Assembly: GCA_033182465.1 (NCBI GenBank)
Contig: CP137318.1
Coordinates: forward strand, 1,054,001 to 1,118,000
Direction of reading: 5' to 3'
From: Sanghuangporus weigelae
Lineage: Eukaryota > Basidiomycota > Agaricomycetes > Hymenochaetales > Hymenochaetaceae
Length of the DNA: 64,000 nucleotides
The notes beneath the pieces are model-generated. The model did no database searches. It was not told the origin of the DNA and saw nothing but the letters and a program-made list of their open reading frames with translations. The number at the start of each line of letters is the position of its first letter. Positions within the stretch are counted from its first letter, which is position 1. Position numbers and translations under genes: made by a program. Shown here one piece after another: positions 1 through 12,396 of this stretch.

Positions 1-2324
1 TAAGATCCTCATCACCTCTGGAACCATGCGGACGTTTAATCGCATCCCAGACTTTCAGAGTTTGCAAGCAAGTTAAATCTGGGAATAGAACGTTTTTCTG
101 CGGGACTATTCCGAGCACTCCGTGCTGTAGCTTTGAAGACCCATCTTCGTATATCACTTCTCCGGAAGTTCGACCCTGTAGACCAGCGAGAATTGACAAG
201 ACCGTTGACTTCCCAGCGCTAATTACGATATTATTCATTGATCATGTATTCAGAATAAATGGATACTCACCCATTTGATCCAAGTAGAACAAAAATCCCT
301 GTCTTCGGAATATCCAGAGTCAAGTCCGCGATCGCAGTGACATCTGGCTTCTTCCAGTTGTACCACGGGGACTTATACGTCTTGTTTAAGTTACGAACTG
401 AGATAGCTACGCCTGGAGATGGAAATTTCGTATCACTCGTGGATGGTGACTTGCGCGTCCCCAAACACCAGAGCCAGGATGATTTCGGCCGCGATCGTGG
501 TGGCTCTCGAGCATCATACATCCTCTTTTCCCACCAGACCGCTACTAGAGGCCATGCAATAATACCAATCTGAAAGAGAATCAGATAGATTTGTTTGACA
601 AAGGCGCAACGAGACTCACAAGAGCTGCAATTATTAACGGTAATAAGGTTAACTGATTATCCGGGTCTTCTTGCAGCAAGTTTGTCGGGGTTCGGTGATT
701 TTCAAATCCGGCTATTGCGCGGACAGCGAAAATGTAGAATCCAGGCGGAAGAATGAGAGTATAGATGAACGCTGCTCCATCAGAAGCGCCTCCAAAAGCT
801 TGAGCAATAACGGCGAAGACTATAGCCAAGAAGGTCGTAGCAACGGCAGCTAACTGAGGAGATTGTCCAAAGGGAGCACTGACGAAGAAAGACCAGCTGG
901 CTAAGGAGAGTCTATAATCCGCAAGCCGCACCAGTAAGCTCAAGAAAGTTAATGGTAGACGAGATACAAGACTAACCCCAGCAAAAGATGCACGAGAAGC
1001 ACGATAACGATATGCGTCTGGGAGAAAATCCGAAAATGCCAGATGATTGCGATGATGATCCAAGCAGGAAGATATGCAAGCGTTAGGCTTGCATACCATG
1101 ACCTACAGAACAATCATCAATAAGAGAAACGATGTCGTGAGGTCTCTTTTTGTCGTACAGTATTCTTGCAGACTCCCGCAGCCCCATAGCTTGTTGATGG
1201 CTCGTGAGTAAATTTGCTCGTTCACCCATATAAAAACCAGGAAGCTGGTATGCAATTCCAATGTAGTTGACAAAACTGCAACATAGATGAGACGATTGGA
1301 GGAAACTGCCAGCGGCGTTGCTACTTACAGTGCGAGTACAAGAAGTTCTCGAAGGCCACGGACGTAACCTTTTAATACCATTCAGAACTCTTCCCAAGAA
1401 GCAGAGAGATTGAATGTTTACTAAGTCGGATTTCCTCAAACTGCTCTTCATTCGTTTCCTGCGTATAAGGCCTATAGTTTTTCAGCATCGACGAATAACG
1501 AATAACACCAAGTGGTCTCACCATTCCAAAGGTGTGGGGACTTCTCTTCCCGTTTGTAGCTCGATGATAGCCTGAACAGAGCATGATAAATCAACACAAC
1601 CTTGAGACACAAGATTGATTTACTGAATCAATTGCCCACTGAAGAGGAAGCACTCGTTTCTCATAATCACTCGAATGGTCCTCAACATCAACATGGATTA
1701 ATCCACCATCCACGAAGATAGTATAATTCAGCGTAGCGTTATCCCCGGCAGACGAGGGCAAGGAGTCAAAAGAAACCGCAGCAAAGCACTCTGAGAACAG
1801 ATTGAAGTTCTGCGGACAGGCTTCGACAATATCGTCCCTTGTCGCTAATTGATGAACGGTGCTCATTTGGTCGCTCGTGAAGCCACTTGTGACACGAGCC
1901 ATAATGTCGGCCGGAGAAGGCGTCCCAGAACCGTTGGTTCCATCTACCCAGTAAAGCGAAAGGGAAGTGTCTATGTTGTCGTTGAGAGGATGGATTGCAG
2001 CTGGTTGCCCGAGACCATACTATTTCAGAAGCACAATACATGAATGCTCGGATCAGACATGCCTCTGAGTGCAATTATGTACATACATTGTTTGGTCTAT
2101 CCAGGAAGAGTTGAGCAACAGCGAGGAAGACACCATATCCAATCGGCATAGCGAAGCATGATAACAGATTCCCCTGAGGCGAATAAGCAGGTTTAGCTGC
2201 TTCTTACGCGAAAAAGAAAGCGAGAAGAACTCACAAAAGGATGCTTCGAAAGTACGATCCAATTCTTCACAAAGAGGGCCAAGAATTGACGGCGGAACAC
2301 CTCATCAAAGAAATTAAATCCCAT
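1..2324 (-). CDS. ABCA-type ABC transporter, N-terminal half (3' end outside window)
   Basis: ATP-driven membrane transporter, probably for lipids. The start at 2324 opens MGFNFFDEVFRRQFLALFVK, followed by a hydrophobic segment and a long non-cytosolic loop (about 1590-2000) with possible glycosylation sites. Further membrane segments lie at about 580-1290, including VNYIGIAYQLPGF and ILPPGFYIFAVRAI. The nucleotide-binding domain begins near 460 (VAISVRNLNKTY). The Walker A motif reads LLGSNGAGKST once an intron at about 218-267 is removed, and a Q-loop GIVPQKNV follows. Several short introns interrupt the gene, for example at about 2175-2234. A long loop after the first helix, ahead of the first ATPase domain, fits the ABCA subfamily. 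The signature motif, Walker B and any second half lie beyond position 1, so half- and full-size forms cannot be told apart. Substrate unknown. Confidence 0.85.
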
Positions 2325-3084
2325 GCCGAATGTCGAGCCCTAGCAAAGCCTTTACACCTTCGGTGCTAGGCAAAAGTTGGTGGAAGCAAGTAAACCTGGG
2401 ACAACAGGAGTGTTAGCTGTTCATACGAGCGGTATGAGTCTGTCGTCGACACCGCGTGGAAATCGGAACAATGTGCGACGGTGGGCGGTACTCTCCCACC
2501 CGGCATAACTGTGGATGAGAAACTCTCGGTGCGGTGCGTCATATTCTATACCGGCTGCTGCTTCACACTGCTTAGTAAGACAAGGTACAAATGCGAATGT
2601 ATTTTATGTCTGGGGCATCACCCGCAGGGGTTTGCCTCCTTTTCGCTGCCTGTCCCGTAGAATCATTAGCCAATCAAACCTCATTGGATAAAAGAAATAA
2701 GAAACTATTCTCGCTAGTTTGAGGCGCTCCCGAACATCATGTCGAATCAAATACAACATGTTCCAAAAATACAGACTAGTGCAGTGCATTATCTACATCA
2801 TGTACATTTATATCCTGATCACAGCAACAGCCAACATCTCAACGTGTTAATTACAGAAAATAGAGTGGCGTGCATGTCACAACAATGGCTACTAAATAGC
2901 GCCGTGGAGAAGATCAAAGCAAATGAAGCGAACAGAGCGGACAACAGAAAAAAAGGTAACAATGCAATCCATTTGCAAAATGACACCAAAGTGGTTAGAG
3001 ACGAGCTCCCGGGCAAGTCGGCTTCGAGTAGATCCGAACCAAACCCAAAATGCACTGAATGATTAGCGTGCACGGAATGGTGCG
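2325..3084. other. Intergenic region, no gene seen
   Basis: About 760 bp between the transporter start and the 3' end of the next minus-strand gene. Small ORFs occur on both strands (for example around 2739-3091), but they overlap one another and lack splice support or recognisable protein character. It presumably holds the transporter promoter. Confidence 0.5.
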
Positions 3085-4491
3085 TTAGCAACTCCTTTCG
3101 GGGAACTCGTTCTCCAGATTTGCAGAAATGTCGATAGGGCGAACGGGTCGAATGGGCTGTGGTTGATATAACGGCACTTCGGCGAGTGGCACTGTAGATG
3201 AAATGGGTCGAATGGCGTTTAATGTGAGCAAAGCGGGTTTAGCATCCGCGTCCGATGAAGAAGACCAGCCCACGAATGGTGACGATGAGAAGTATTCCCG
3301 CGAGTCTGAAGAATCACCCGGTGTCCGATGTGCTTCCCAGATTGCGGCTGGATCCGTCTGCTCCGACTGAGGCGAAAAAAGGTCGAGATGGAACGGATCC
3401 AACGAGGACGCGGATGAGGATGAACGCAGTGCAGGGGGAGACCACTGGTCCATGCACTCGAAGTTTTGTAAATGACTTGGAAAGGACGCGACGGATGCTC
3501 TGTCATCTTCCGGTGCTGCTTCTACGGCCGCAGTAAAGCCCTCAAAGCCACCGCCCTCCTGTAACTTTGCCTCCGCTAATGCAAGTCTGAAGCTTTGCAG
3601 CATCAATGTTGAAAAGTCCTGTTGGTCGAGTAAGGCGGGTAATATCGCGGGGTGCATCTCGACGTCGGAAAGGTGAGGCGAGGATGCTGCTGATCGAGGG
3701 TATGCATCGACGTTATAATGGACCTCGAAGCCAGAAGTAGATCCCTCCCTTTCTCGGGTGGCTTCTTCCTTCCATTCTTCCGATTCTGTCCATTTATCAA
3801 GAAGGGTCCTGTAAGTCGCCGCCTCGTTCATAACTGGCTCTCTGGGTAGAGTAGAAGTAAAGCCCATCGTCGACGAGCAAGAGGAAGGGCAAGGGGAGAA
3901 TGCCATGAAAGATGGGGCCTCGTCCATCACCTGGTGCCAACAATTTAAGCCACCTTCATACATTCGATCAGACGTGAAAGATGTCGAGTCAAAGCCTCGG
4001 GTCCGCCGATCAGAAAGTCTGCTGCTGCATGATGAGCCAGGCGCAGACATCTCGGCAGCCGCAGATAGATGGGAGCGTAGCGAAGATGGGATCGTTCGAG
4101 GAGAATATAAGTCGCGATCCATATCCACGTCGCAGGGAACCTGAAGAAGAGAGTCCGATTGTAGAGGCGCCGAACGATGTAGCAACGGATGTTGCCCTGG
4201 GTCTACACCCGAAGCCCAGCTCCATATACTGTTGCGCGCGGCGTGTGCATGTCTACTATTATCACTAGTACTACCAGCACCTCCGTAAGATGGAAGAGTG
4301 GAGAAGGGTTTTGAATCTGCTCGAGACGAAGCATCAAACCCAACTGCGCTTGAGAGGGAAACTTGCGAAGACTCTGATCGCTCCTTGATTTTTCCGGGCC
4401 GTCGAAGGCTTGCGGTTCTCGCGTTCCATGAATAAGTGACCGGCGTCATTTCGGCAGCTTTGAATGAAAGGCAACAGGGGAAGAAACCCAA
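3085..4491 (-). CDS. Ser-rich hypothetical protein, orphan
   Basis: A single open frame of 468 codons. I do not recognise a domain. The N-terminal half is rich in Ser and Arg and looks disordered. The central part (about residues 220-310) is more ordered, with an acidic/aromatic stretch LDKWTESEEWKEEATRERE and a predicted helix around FSTLMLQSFRLALAEAKLQ. The C-terminal part is again low complexity and Ser/Pro-rich, with an IRPI/IRPVRPI motif near the end. No signal peptide or membrane segment is visible. The Met at residue 15 (position 4449) is an equally good start. The composition suggests a regulatory or scaffold protein, but that is a guess. The uninterrupted length and consistent composition support a real gene. 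Confidence 0.6.
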   Translation of the reverse strand: MGFFPCCLSFKAAEMTPVTYSWNARTASLRRPGKIKERSESSQVSLSSAVGFDASSRADSKPFSTLPSYGGAGSTSDNSRHAHAARNSIWSWASGVDPGQHPLLHRSAPLQSDSLLQVPCDVDMDRDLYSPRTIPSSLRSHLSAAAEMSAPGSSCSSRLSDRRTRGFDSTSFTSDRMYEGGLNCWHQVMDEAPSFMAFSPCPSSCSSTMGFTSTLPREPVMNEAATYRTLLDKWTESEEWKEEATREREGSTSGFEVHYNVDAYPRSAASSPHLSDVEMHPAILPALLDQQDFSTLMLQSFRLALAEAKLQEGGGFEGFTAAVEAAPEDDRASVASFPSHLQNFECMDQWSPPALRSSSSASSLDPFHLDLFSPQSEQTDPAAIWEAHRTPGDSSDSREYFSSSPFVGWSSSSDADAKPALLTLNAIRPISSTVPLAEVPLYQPQPIRPVRPIDISANLENEFPERSC

Positions 4492-5571
4492 CTTCTGCGT
4501 CAGATCTGGTCGACTTTATACGAAACGGTGAAACAACGATGCCTACATTCATCATCATCATTCCGACAGGCCAGCGCCGGAGCGTGTGTAGATGCAGGAA
4601 GAAAGTCAAACGACCTGGATTCCGGATGAAACGGTCTTTGCACGTCATTCTAAATGCGATGTACATTCAGTAATCAGACCAAATACACTTAGATAGAAAA
4701 TGAAATGAATGGAGCGAGTTGAATGCGGAGATTGTGTGAACAGATGGGTGAAAGGTGGCCGCACCAGACGTGAAGTGCTAGTACTATGCGCATGACGCGT
4801 ACGGCTTGTGCGCGCTGACAGAGCATCTATTCTTGTCACCGAGTCTGATCTCGCCCACTCAAAGTCCTCTGCCTCTACGGCTGGACTGGGACTCGCGACT
4901 ACTGCCGCGTGAGTGCAGGTCTGTAGACGAGATGTAGAGGCGAGGGCAGAGGAACATCTATTACACGAACACGAAGGCGAATATGGGACTGCCTCGAAGT
5001 AGATCGGGCCACTATAGGACGGCATGAATAAAGCCAAGTCCAAGTCGAGGACGATAAGGGCCAAACCAGGAGGGAACACAACAGGAACGGCGAGTAGGCA
5101 TAAATAAGAAAGTATTTGTAGGGGGTAAAAAAGGCAGCGAAAAACACGCGAGGGTCGGTTCACGATGGAGATGCGTGTTGCATGGGCGGACGTACAGGGT
5201 GATTGATTCGGGTTGAGGAATCAAGAATCAGGGATGGTATGGTAATTGTACTTATTGTGGAAGAGACATACTTAGGAAGGGAAGGATTGTTGGCTGCCGT
5301 TGCATAGCAACATTCTTACTCAGGACTAACCCGGCTCTCGCTCTCATCACACACGTTGCTTTTCCTCCTTTTTGTCTCCCGCGGCAAGCCGACCCCATTT
5401 CATCCATTCTCGTCTCTCTCGCGCTCTTGTTGTACAACATTACAAATATCACGAAGAGACACAGAACACATTCCAAATCGAAATGCAAGATAAAAAATGA
5501 GGGTAGTCCGGATTGTTTTTCGAACGTGTGGAATGAAAGCTAGACAGAATGATCGCGCTATCAATGCAAAT
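4492..5571. other. Gene-poor stretch with one doubtful minus-strand ORF
   Basis: A minus-strand ORF of 172 codons (4645-5163) with a hydrophobic N-terminus followed by Ser/Thr/Arg-rich sequence overlaps other ORFs of similar length. It could be the 5' leader of the Ser-rich gene downstream. I cannot support a protein here. Confidence 0.4.
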
Positions 5572-8342
5572 TCATGCCATGTTCTCTATTGTTGTCATGA
5601 AACTTCCGTATGCAGACGCATGGATGTGGTTTATCAGTGCACCCTCCTCCACCAGCTCTGCACGCATGTCGACCTTTAGTTGATGCATCACCATATCAGA
5701 AGACATGTGTTTTGATTAACGGAGATAACGCACCTCTACACTGGGATCGACGCAATCCAGTAATCTCGAGAGCATATGAGACAAGGCCGCTCTGCATTGA
5801 TCTCCCGTGCCAGGTTTATCGTGCAAAACGTCAGGTAAAATCTCAATAAGCCTCGGTATTCGAGTATTTAGCGCATCCAATTCCGATTTTTCGGCTTCTG
5901 TAAGCTCTGTCTCCTCTACTAATTGAATCTCCCTCAGTTCAGGAATCCGCGAGACAATGCGAGCATAGTCAATGAACAGCTGGTGGGGAGCAACAAGGAA
6001 TAAGTTTAAATAGGCAAGTTGGCGACAACCGGACACCGTACCTGACCGCCTACATCGAAACCCGAGACTCGATTGGAATCCAGAGCCGTAAACAGCCGTG
6101 TGAGAACATCAAGTTCATCTCTCAGAACCGCCTCCGGTGCCAAGTACGTAATTGCCAATTCATGAGCACTTTGGTACGCTTTCGCATCCGTATATAACTC
6201 GTACGCAAGATACACGTCGCCAGAATAGAACGCGTAAGTTGCCTAGTTGATGTAATTAGTTAGTAAGTGTATAACAAGTTGTTACTCGCCGCACCTTCGC
6301 TTCGTCAACCCACTCCATAGGTATTCTTAGACTACCACATAGTCCGGCGGTTGTGTATTCATCCAGAAGCGGAGCTGACCGGGATAAAAGTTCCTTGATA
6401 GCACTTTTACGCCTAGGGAACTGAACATTTAGCAGATAGGAGGGGTCCACAGAAAGAGGGGCTCCTACATGACTTCATCTTCCAGGAATAATAACACGTA
6501 TGCCGATTCTTGGATGAGTCTTTCCTGTTCCAGCTGCCCAGCGAAGTTGGTCGTTAAGATATTCGCCACCTGACTATACCCTTCGACTTCTTGAGTGGAG
6601 CCGGTGTCAAGATCCATTGTAACAGACACTTGTCGGTCTATAAAATCTCGAATGCGTAGACACCGCGAGAGAAGGATGTACAAGAACCAAGGCATCCGAT
6701 AGTCACGGGGATTCGAGGAAAACCCGAAAGGCTCGAGTGCGGATTCCAACGTCATTGAAGGCGACAAAGATAGCTTCATGAGGTTGAAAAGACCATCTTT
6801 TGAACAGCGATGCATAGGGGTGGATTTGGAGTACCAGGGTGTCGGATATCCTACCTTATCGTAGTTCGCCTCGATAAACTCCTCGTAAACTTTGAACGTC
6901 TCGTCCAATGAAGCGTCAAAGGAAGCTGAATACCACAAGAGGAGACCTAGTACTCGTAACCAATCAAGACCCTTGACCATGTCGATATTCCTATCGCGGG
7001 TGCTCCCGTCCAACGCGACCACCTCTCCTGCGGCCAGTGCGTAAAGTTTGCGAATAGGCTCGCTCATGAACATGTCCACCTTTTCCTCCTTCCATATCTC
7101 TAATTGCTCTGATATGTCGGTTCGGAACTCAGCGTCGCTAGGTATCTGACTAACAATGGTGGCTAGTCGGACATTTCCTTTGTCCATTAGGACTTCGGCA
7201 GCTCTCTCCACCTGGTATCCTGTGAGATATAAGAATGCCAACTGAGCAGAATCACTGGATGAAACGCCCTTAATGTCCCTCTCTATTGACGCGGCTACTG
7301 TCCGAGAGAGCCATGATGACAAGGCGTCAGCACGTCGAAGAGCCACGACACGACTACGAATATCCGAGGGTACATCATCCTTGAGGTGCAGGTTGATAGG
7401 ATCGAACAGCGCATGGCATAATCGAAAGACTGACGCGCCATGTGATCTGTCTCGAGCAAGAAACAAGGCTGAGAAAGAGGAGAATGTAACGTCGGGTTTA
7501 GGCCCTGCGGAGGGAGTATGATCATTCTCGTCTGAAGGAGAAACGAGTTCAGAATTGGAAAGGAGATGCTGTAGGAGGTCGGGAGTAGCGGGGGAATCCA
7601 CTTTGAGTGAGGTAATGTTTACTATTGAAGAGTTCGATGTCGATGGACTAGAAAAATAAGCACTTCATCAGCAATGGATCAACACACCAATCCTTCGGGG
7701 GACTTACGATGACTCAGGACTAATCACCGTCCCGACATGAACTAGCTTGTTGCCGGGTCCCCAGCCAACTCGAAAAGAGCGGCCCATGCTCAATCCAGCG
7801 TCAATATACACATTTGCATGTGTTGCAGAGACAGACTCGTCAAGTGAGACCCGGACATATTTTCGAGGGGGTGGTTGTGATCGTGGTTGAGCAAACGAAG
7901 TACGGGTTCGAGACGCCTTTTTCTCAGAAATTATGTCTGAGGGGAGCCGACGTCTTAGAAAAGTGAAGTTGTCTTTGGTCGTCACTTTCTCGATGTCTGG
8001 AATTCGGAATAAGGACGTTTGCATAACGTTCACTTTATGAGGCTCGAGGTTCAGCTGTTTGGCCCAGGCGGTTGCTTCTTCCTCTCCCACTTCTTCGCCT
8101 TGAGTCGAATCATCCTCCTCTGAAACATCAGTCGATCCTACATCCTCCCCTGCGGCGTATGATTCATCGTCCCCACTGTCTTCTGTGGATGAGTCCGTGG
8201 AACCAGGAGCAGCATAACTAGGTTGATGTAAAGGTTTCCCGTTCGCGGACTTTGATTTTGATTGTCGTGGTGACCGTGGAGAAGAACTAGAAGACGAGCC
8301 TTCCTCATCAGACTCCTCGAAAAAGGCCCTAAAGCGCGCCAT
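5572..8342 (-). CDS. NUP96: Nucleoporin Nup96 (Nup145C), stand-alone gene
   Basis: Scaffold nucleoporin of the Y-shaped (Nup107-160/Nup84) complex of the nuclear pore. Exon 1 (8342 to about 7707) encodes an acidic Ser-rich N-terminus (MARFRAFFEESDEEG) and then DAGLSMGRSFRVGWGPGNK, the hallmark segment of Nup96. The donor near 7706 joins an exon ending at about 6465, which carries the helical Nup96 domain; three more exons follow. The frame may stop at 5716. A donor at GAG|GTGCGT followed by an acceptor about 60 nt on would add an exon reading VDMRAELVEEGALINHIHAS and stop at 5572, which I prefer. The whole protein is roughly 830 aa. No Nup98 FG repeats or autoproteolytic domain lie upstream, so this copy is not made as a Nup98-Nup96 precursor. 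Confidence 0.82.
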
Positions 8343-9122
8343 TAAGTCAAGAGCTGGACGGGAGTGTCGTGTCGTGAGGATCGCGTCGGGAACAAATTGA
8401 AAACAAGGTGATGCCGCATGTGGCCAAGTCGGCTCACGTGGCTTGACCGTGGGAATAGTTTGGTCTTGTACAAACTCAACATCAACAAACCTTGTCTTTC
8501 TTCTTCATGCTCTCAAGTCAAATTGCAAGTCCGTTCATCTGTACAGATCGGCTTGTGCCAAAGCAGAGCACATATGGAAGCCTGTGAATGTCTTAGTGCT
8601 CAGACACATGTCGCCGCGTTTTGCATCAATACTCCTTAACGCAGGGCCGGCAGTTCACACACGTTTTCTCTTCCATAGCATACTCAATAGTCTCAATAAC
8701 AATGCATGGACTCATGCTACACGCACCCGGCTCACGGAGTGCGTATCGGTGAGACTGGGTTGATATTCTAGTTTATGGCATGAACATGCTTCCTTCGATT
8801 CCAAGCAATTCTGAAATTCCGTATTGAAGCAAACCAGATCTTTTCGCCTTTCTGGCGTAAACGGCAAGGACGAAATTCATCATCTCCATCATCAAAGCAT
8901 TCTACAAGCAACGTCAACCGGAATATTACGTGCAAAGAGAGGCGTGGAACTGGAAGATCTAGAGAAAACGGATAGATATGGCATGCTCAGGCTCACGTGC
9001 TGGTTGTAGTGATCCGCGTGAGTCGCGCGAGTAGCGAGACGCGTCGATTGTTTTGTCACGCGTCGCGCCTTCAGGTATTTTAATTCCACCACACGGCCTT
9101 CCTCCCTTTCATCCAGCCACCC
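8343..9122. promoter_or_regulatory. Divergent promoter region between Nup96 and homeobox genes
   Basis: 780 bp between two divergently oriented starts. It contains CACGTG elements at 8435-8440 and 8994-8999, one near each gene. ORFs of 60-106 codons on the plus strand overlap in different frames and are not convincing. Confidence 0.45.
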
Positions 9123-10264
9123 ATGTCCCATCCTTCAATCTCTCGAACAGACTCCCTATCTTCTGCTTCTTCTTTCTCTTCTGCTGACACCGATGTCGAC
9201 TTTCAAACAACAACCTCGAAGCCATCTGACATCAAACGTACCCGCAAACGTTTTTCGCAGGAGCAGCTCATCGTACTCGAACATGCATATCATAAGTCCA
9301 GTCATCCAACTCGCGAGGATCGTGAAGAGATTGCAAAACAAGCAGACATGTACGTGGTCTGGTTCATCGCGATCTCTTTCTTAGTTCACATACTTCATTC
9401 AGGAGCGTGAAATCAGTCACCATTTGGTTCCAGAACAAACGTCAAGCCGAGAGAAAGCAAGCTCTCAATAAATCAACTGAGAACAATGCCCCGCCTCCCC
9501 TCGCAATGTATCCTGCACGTTCTTCATCAGCCCAGCCGTTGTCAACCAATCCGTCCAATCGTCTCAGTCCCATGACGTCTCATTTGTCCATCCCACTTTC
9601 CAAGCCACAGTCACGTCTTCCAGCTCGTACTGCGAGCGACTTCTTATCTCTCGACCGGATAGCATCTCGTACTGAACGTATCCCGCGAACGCCAACGAAG
9701 CTTACTCGACACACTTCTTTTTACGAACCGCGACCCCGTTCCCCGGGTGCATTATGGGATTCTATGCTATCTTCCCCTATCCAACCTGAACAAACCGGAA
9801 GTATGGAGAATGCCTCTCCAGAGTCACCATCCGCTCGTGATTATCTCGATTTTGCTTCCTCGCGCCGAGGGAGTAGCGCAAATGTTCGTGGCCGTTGCAC
9901 ACTCGAGTTGGCATGCGCAGCTGCCCGCATGATAGTAGACAAGGCGGACGAGTTTAAGAACAGCATTGAACGTTGCGGGGCGCCGCCTATGTTCGACTTC
10001 GAACATGATAACCAAATTCTGCCAATGGAGGATGATGATGGTAGTACCGAGATCGTCGATACCGAGATGGAAAGCATTGGAGATAGCCACGAGGCAATAA
10101 CGCCAGACGCCAGCCATATTATGTTTGACGGAGAACTGTCACCCTCCGACATGCGCCGCATAGACGTTGGGAAAATGATACTAGACGATTTCCACCCTGA
10201 AAAGGATACGGAGCTCTTAGATGCTGCCTGGGCTCTTTGCGGGCTTAGCACTCTCCGTGGATGA
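9123..10264 (+). CDS. Homeobox transcription factor
   Basis: Sequence-specific DNA-binding protein, nuclear. Two exons, 9123-9349 and 9403-10264, are separated by a 54-bp intron (GTACGT..CAG). The homeodomain covers about residues 37-95, from KRTRKRFSQEQLIVLEHAY to the recognition helix. The intron falls just before that helix, which reads SVKSVTIWFQNKRQAERK with the invariant W, F, N and R. The Ser-rich N-terminus is short. The rest (about 270 residues) is Ser/Pro-rich with an acidic C-terminal third, as expected of a regulatory tail. Spacing is that of a typical 60-residue homeodomain, not the TALE or HD1 mating-type form. The target genes cannot be told from the sequence. Confidence 0.9.
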
Positions 10265-10614
10265 CATAGAACGGGCAAAACTTTTGCATAAAACTACCTT
10301 CTTGGACACAAGCGACGACAATCCACGAAAACCGGAAGGAACAATGAACTTCATGTCGAATACCATTTTGCCTTTTCACTTCTTGCTGTCGGCATTGTTT
10401 ACCACTTCAACTTCTTCACGCACCAACTGCACTTGGACTTCAAGGCTTCATGCAATGTTTATTTATTCGTGTCCTGTAGAAAAGTATCTGCAATTAAGCC
10501 CAATACTTGGTACACTGTCATCAGCTTGTCAGAGGTCTGCATCCAAAACATGAGAAATATGTAGCATAAGCTATTGACAGCACATAAACGCGGTAGGAAA
10601 AGGAAAAGTCGCGT

Positions 10615-11901
10615 TCATGTCCAGCAGATCTTGAGTAGCCGGTAGCCAGTCTCGTCCCTCCTTCCCACTCCTTCGCACCTCTTTAAATCCTGAACTTGTA
10701 CAACCTTCAGTTCGCCAGCAGGCCGCTGTGATTGCATATCCAGAGTTGGGAATACGTCAAAGACTGCATCGGCGAGGCCTTCATGTCGTCCGATGTTGCG
10801 TAAAGCGATGATCATCCAGAAGACACCTCCCTCAGGGCATGATTCAGTTGGTTTCCTAAGTAGAGTCGATACGCAATTTTTTATCCAGTCTGCGTGACAA
10901 GGATGATAGACGACATCTGCGGCCAGAATCGTATCAAACACCGTATCAAAAGGAGGTTCACAGGACGGATGCTGCCAATCAAAGGGGTGAACAATGACTG
11001 AGGCGTGGATGCCCGGAGAAAGGTTTGAAGCGATATTCCGCTGAAGGTTCCTGAGGACATCACGGTGATAGTCCGTCGAGATAATTTCCGTAGTCACCGG
11101 AGACTCGCCGTCGCTCAGCGCATGAACAATCTTCGCGGTCGCAATGCTGAGCATCCCCGTGCCTGCGCCCAACTCTAGGATACGACGTGACTGGTCTGGT
11201 AAGATACCGAAACGAGCAGGATCTTCAGCCATCAAACGAGCGAAATGAATCGAACTTGCCCAACTTTGCAACCCGACGGAGCTGTGGTCTTCTGAAGCGA
11301 TGAGGTCGTTCAGCTCCACGTCAATCGACTCTGCAGAGCTGCGAGAGCCTAAAGGGAAGGCAAAGAGCCGAGAGAGTGCTTTGTCATGGTCCTCGTCCAC
11401 GCGTGCGCAGGATGAAAGAAGTGAAGCCGCTTTCTCGACCAATGCCTCCCTTTCCACCGCCTCTTCGTCGCTTAGAAAGGCATCACTCGGATAAATCCAT
11501 TGAGAAGAACGTGCGATAAACCCTGTCAACCAACGGATGGTGAAGTCTCGCTCAAACGAGTCGCTTCTGACGAGCTCGACGGACCCCATAAAGCCTTCGG
11601 CATCAGAATCTTCGCCAGTCTCGTCTTCCTCCGCTGATGCATATCCAGAGTCCACTACGGTATCCTCTTGGGTCTCCTTGCGACGTCGGTTTTTACGAAG
11701 GCTCATGTCGAGGCGTGCAAGAGATCCATCGAGTCGTCCTTCGCCGTGGCGTCCGGAAACAACCTGTGCATCGTCACCCTTCGAATAAATCAAAGCCAAT
11801 TTCTCCATCACCACCTCCAGCTCTGCTGTCGAACGCGTACGAAGACGCGCAAGAGGAAACAAATATCCAGATGGATTAAAGCCGTCCATATCGAAATACA
11901 T
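10615..11901 (-). CDS. Putative protein-lysine N-methyltransferase (Methyltransf_16 / EFM family)
   Basis: SAM-dependent methyltransferase of the seven-beta-strand class. Single exon, 428 aa. The N-terminal ~200 residues are helical and partly acidic. The catalytic domain follows: motif I ILELGAGTGMLSIATAK (about residue 245), the acidic post-I strand TEIISTDYHRDVL, and the strand-4 motif FDTILAADVVYHP. This layout, a long N-terminal extension before a METTL21-like domain, resembles yeast Efm2/Efm3 elongation-factor methyltransferases, but I cannot assign the substrate. The Met at residue 5 is an alternative start. It is transcribed convergently with the homeobox gene. Confidence 0.82.
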   Translation of the reverse strand: MYFDMDGFNPSGYLFPLARLRTRSTAELEVVMEKLALIYSKGDDAQVVSGRHGEGRLDGSLARLDMSLRKNRRRKETQEDTVVDSGYASAEEDETGEDSDAEGFMGSVELVRSDSFERDFTIRWLTGFIARSSQWIYPSDAFLSDEEAVEREALVEKAASLLSSCARVDEDHDKALSRLFAFPLGSRSSAESIDVELNDLIASEDHSSVGLQSWASSIHFARLMAEDPARFGILPDQSRRILELGAGTGMLSIATAKIVHALSDGESPVTTEIISTDYHRDVLRNLQRNIASNLSPGIHASVIVHPFDWQHPSCEPPFDTVFDTILAADVVYHPCHADWIKNCVSTLLRKPTESCPEGGVFWMIIALRNIGRHEGLADAVFDVFPTLDMQSQRPAGELKVVQVQDLKRCEGVGRRDETGYRLLKICWT

Positions 11902-12396
11902 GATCGTATAACGAAGGTCGAGATTCTATATGTCTATGCTGACGTCTATGTCTATCGTCGAGAACGGGTATTGTATATAGTCTATGCGTAGAAAGATTAG
12001 AAATGTGAGGGTGGGGTCAGAGACCCCCGAGTCCATCCATTTTGAAAGAGATGATGATGGTTAGAGTCTAAGAAAGTAAAGTCAAAATTTGACTGATCGA
12101 ATCTAAATAACCTCCTACGATCGGTATTGCCATTTAGAGCCCCGAAGTCAAACACGTTCTCCCAGCCAGTGACAAGACTCGGATTTGTCGTTGCTTATTA
12201 GATACAGCTGTACACAACAATGTGTCGCAATGAATTCGTCGTATATAACAATATTTGAAATGCTAATTACATCCTTACGAAATAAGCAAATAATAAAGCG
12301 CGCTACAATTCCCCAAGTTCAATACCGTAACGTTTGTGTCTTTACACCCAAGACCTTTCCTCCGGGTCCAAAAGTTGACACTGGCAAAACCCTTCT
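11902..12396. other. Intergenic region, no gene seen
   Basis: About 495 bp, rather AT-rich towards 12185-12330, with no coding frame that I can support. It should hold the methyltransferase promoter and the 3' end of the neighbouring gene. Confidence 0.4.

Noticed and set aside
4645-5163. 172-codon minus-strand ORF with a hydrophobic N-terminus
   Set aside because: Overlaps two other ORFs in different frames, has low-complexity Ser/Thr/Arg sequence and no recognised domain. It may be leader sequence of the gene to its left.
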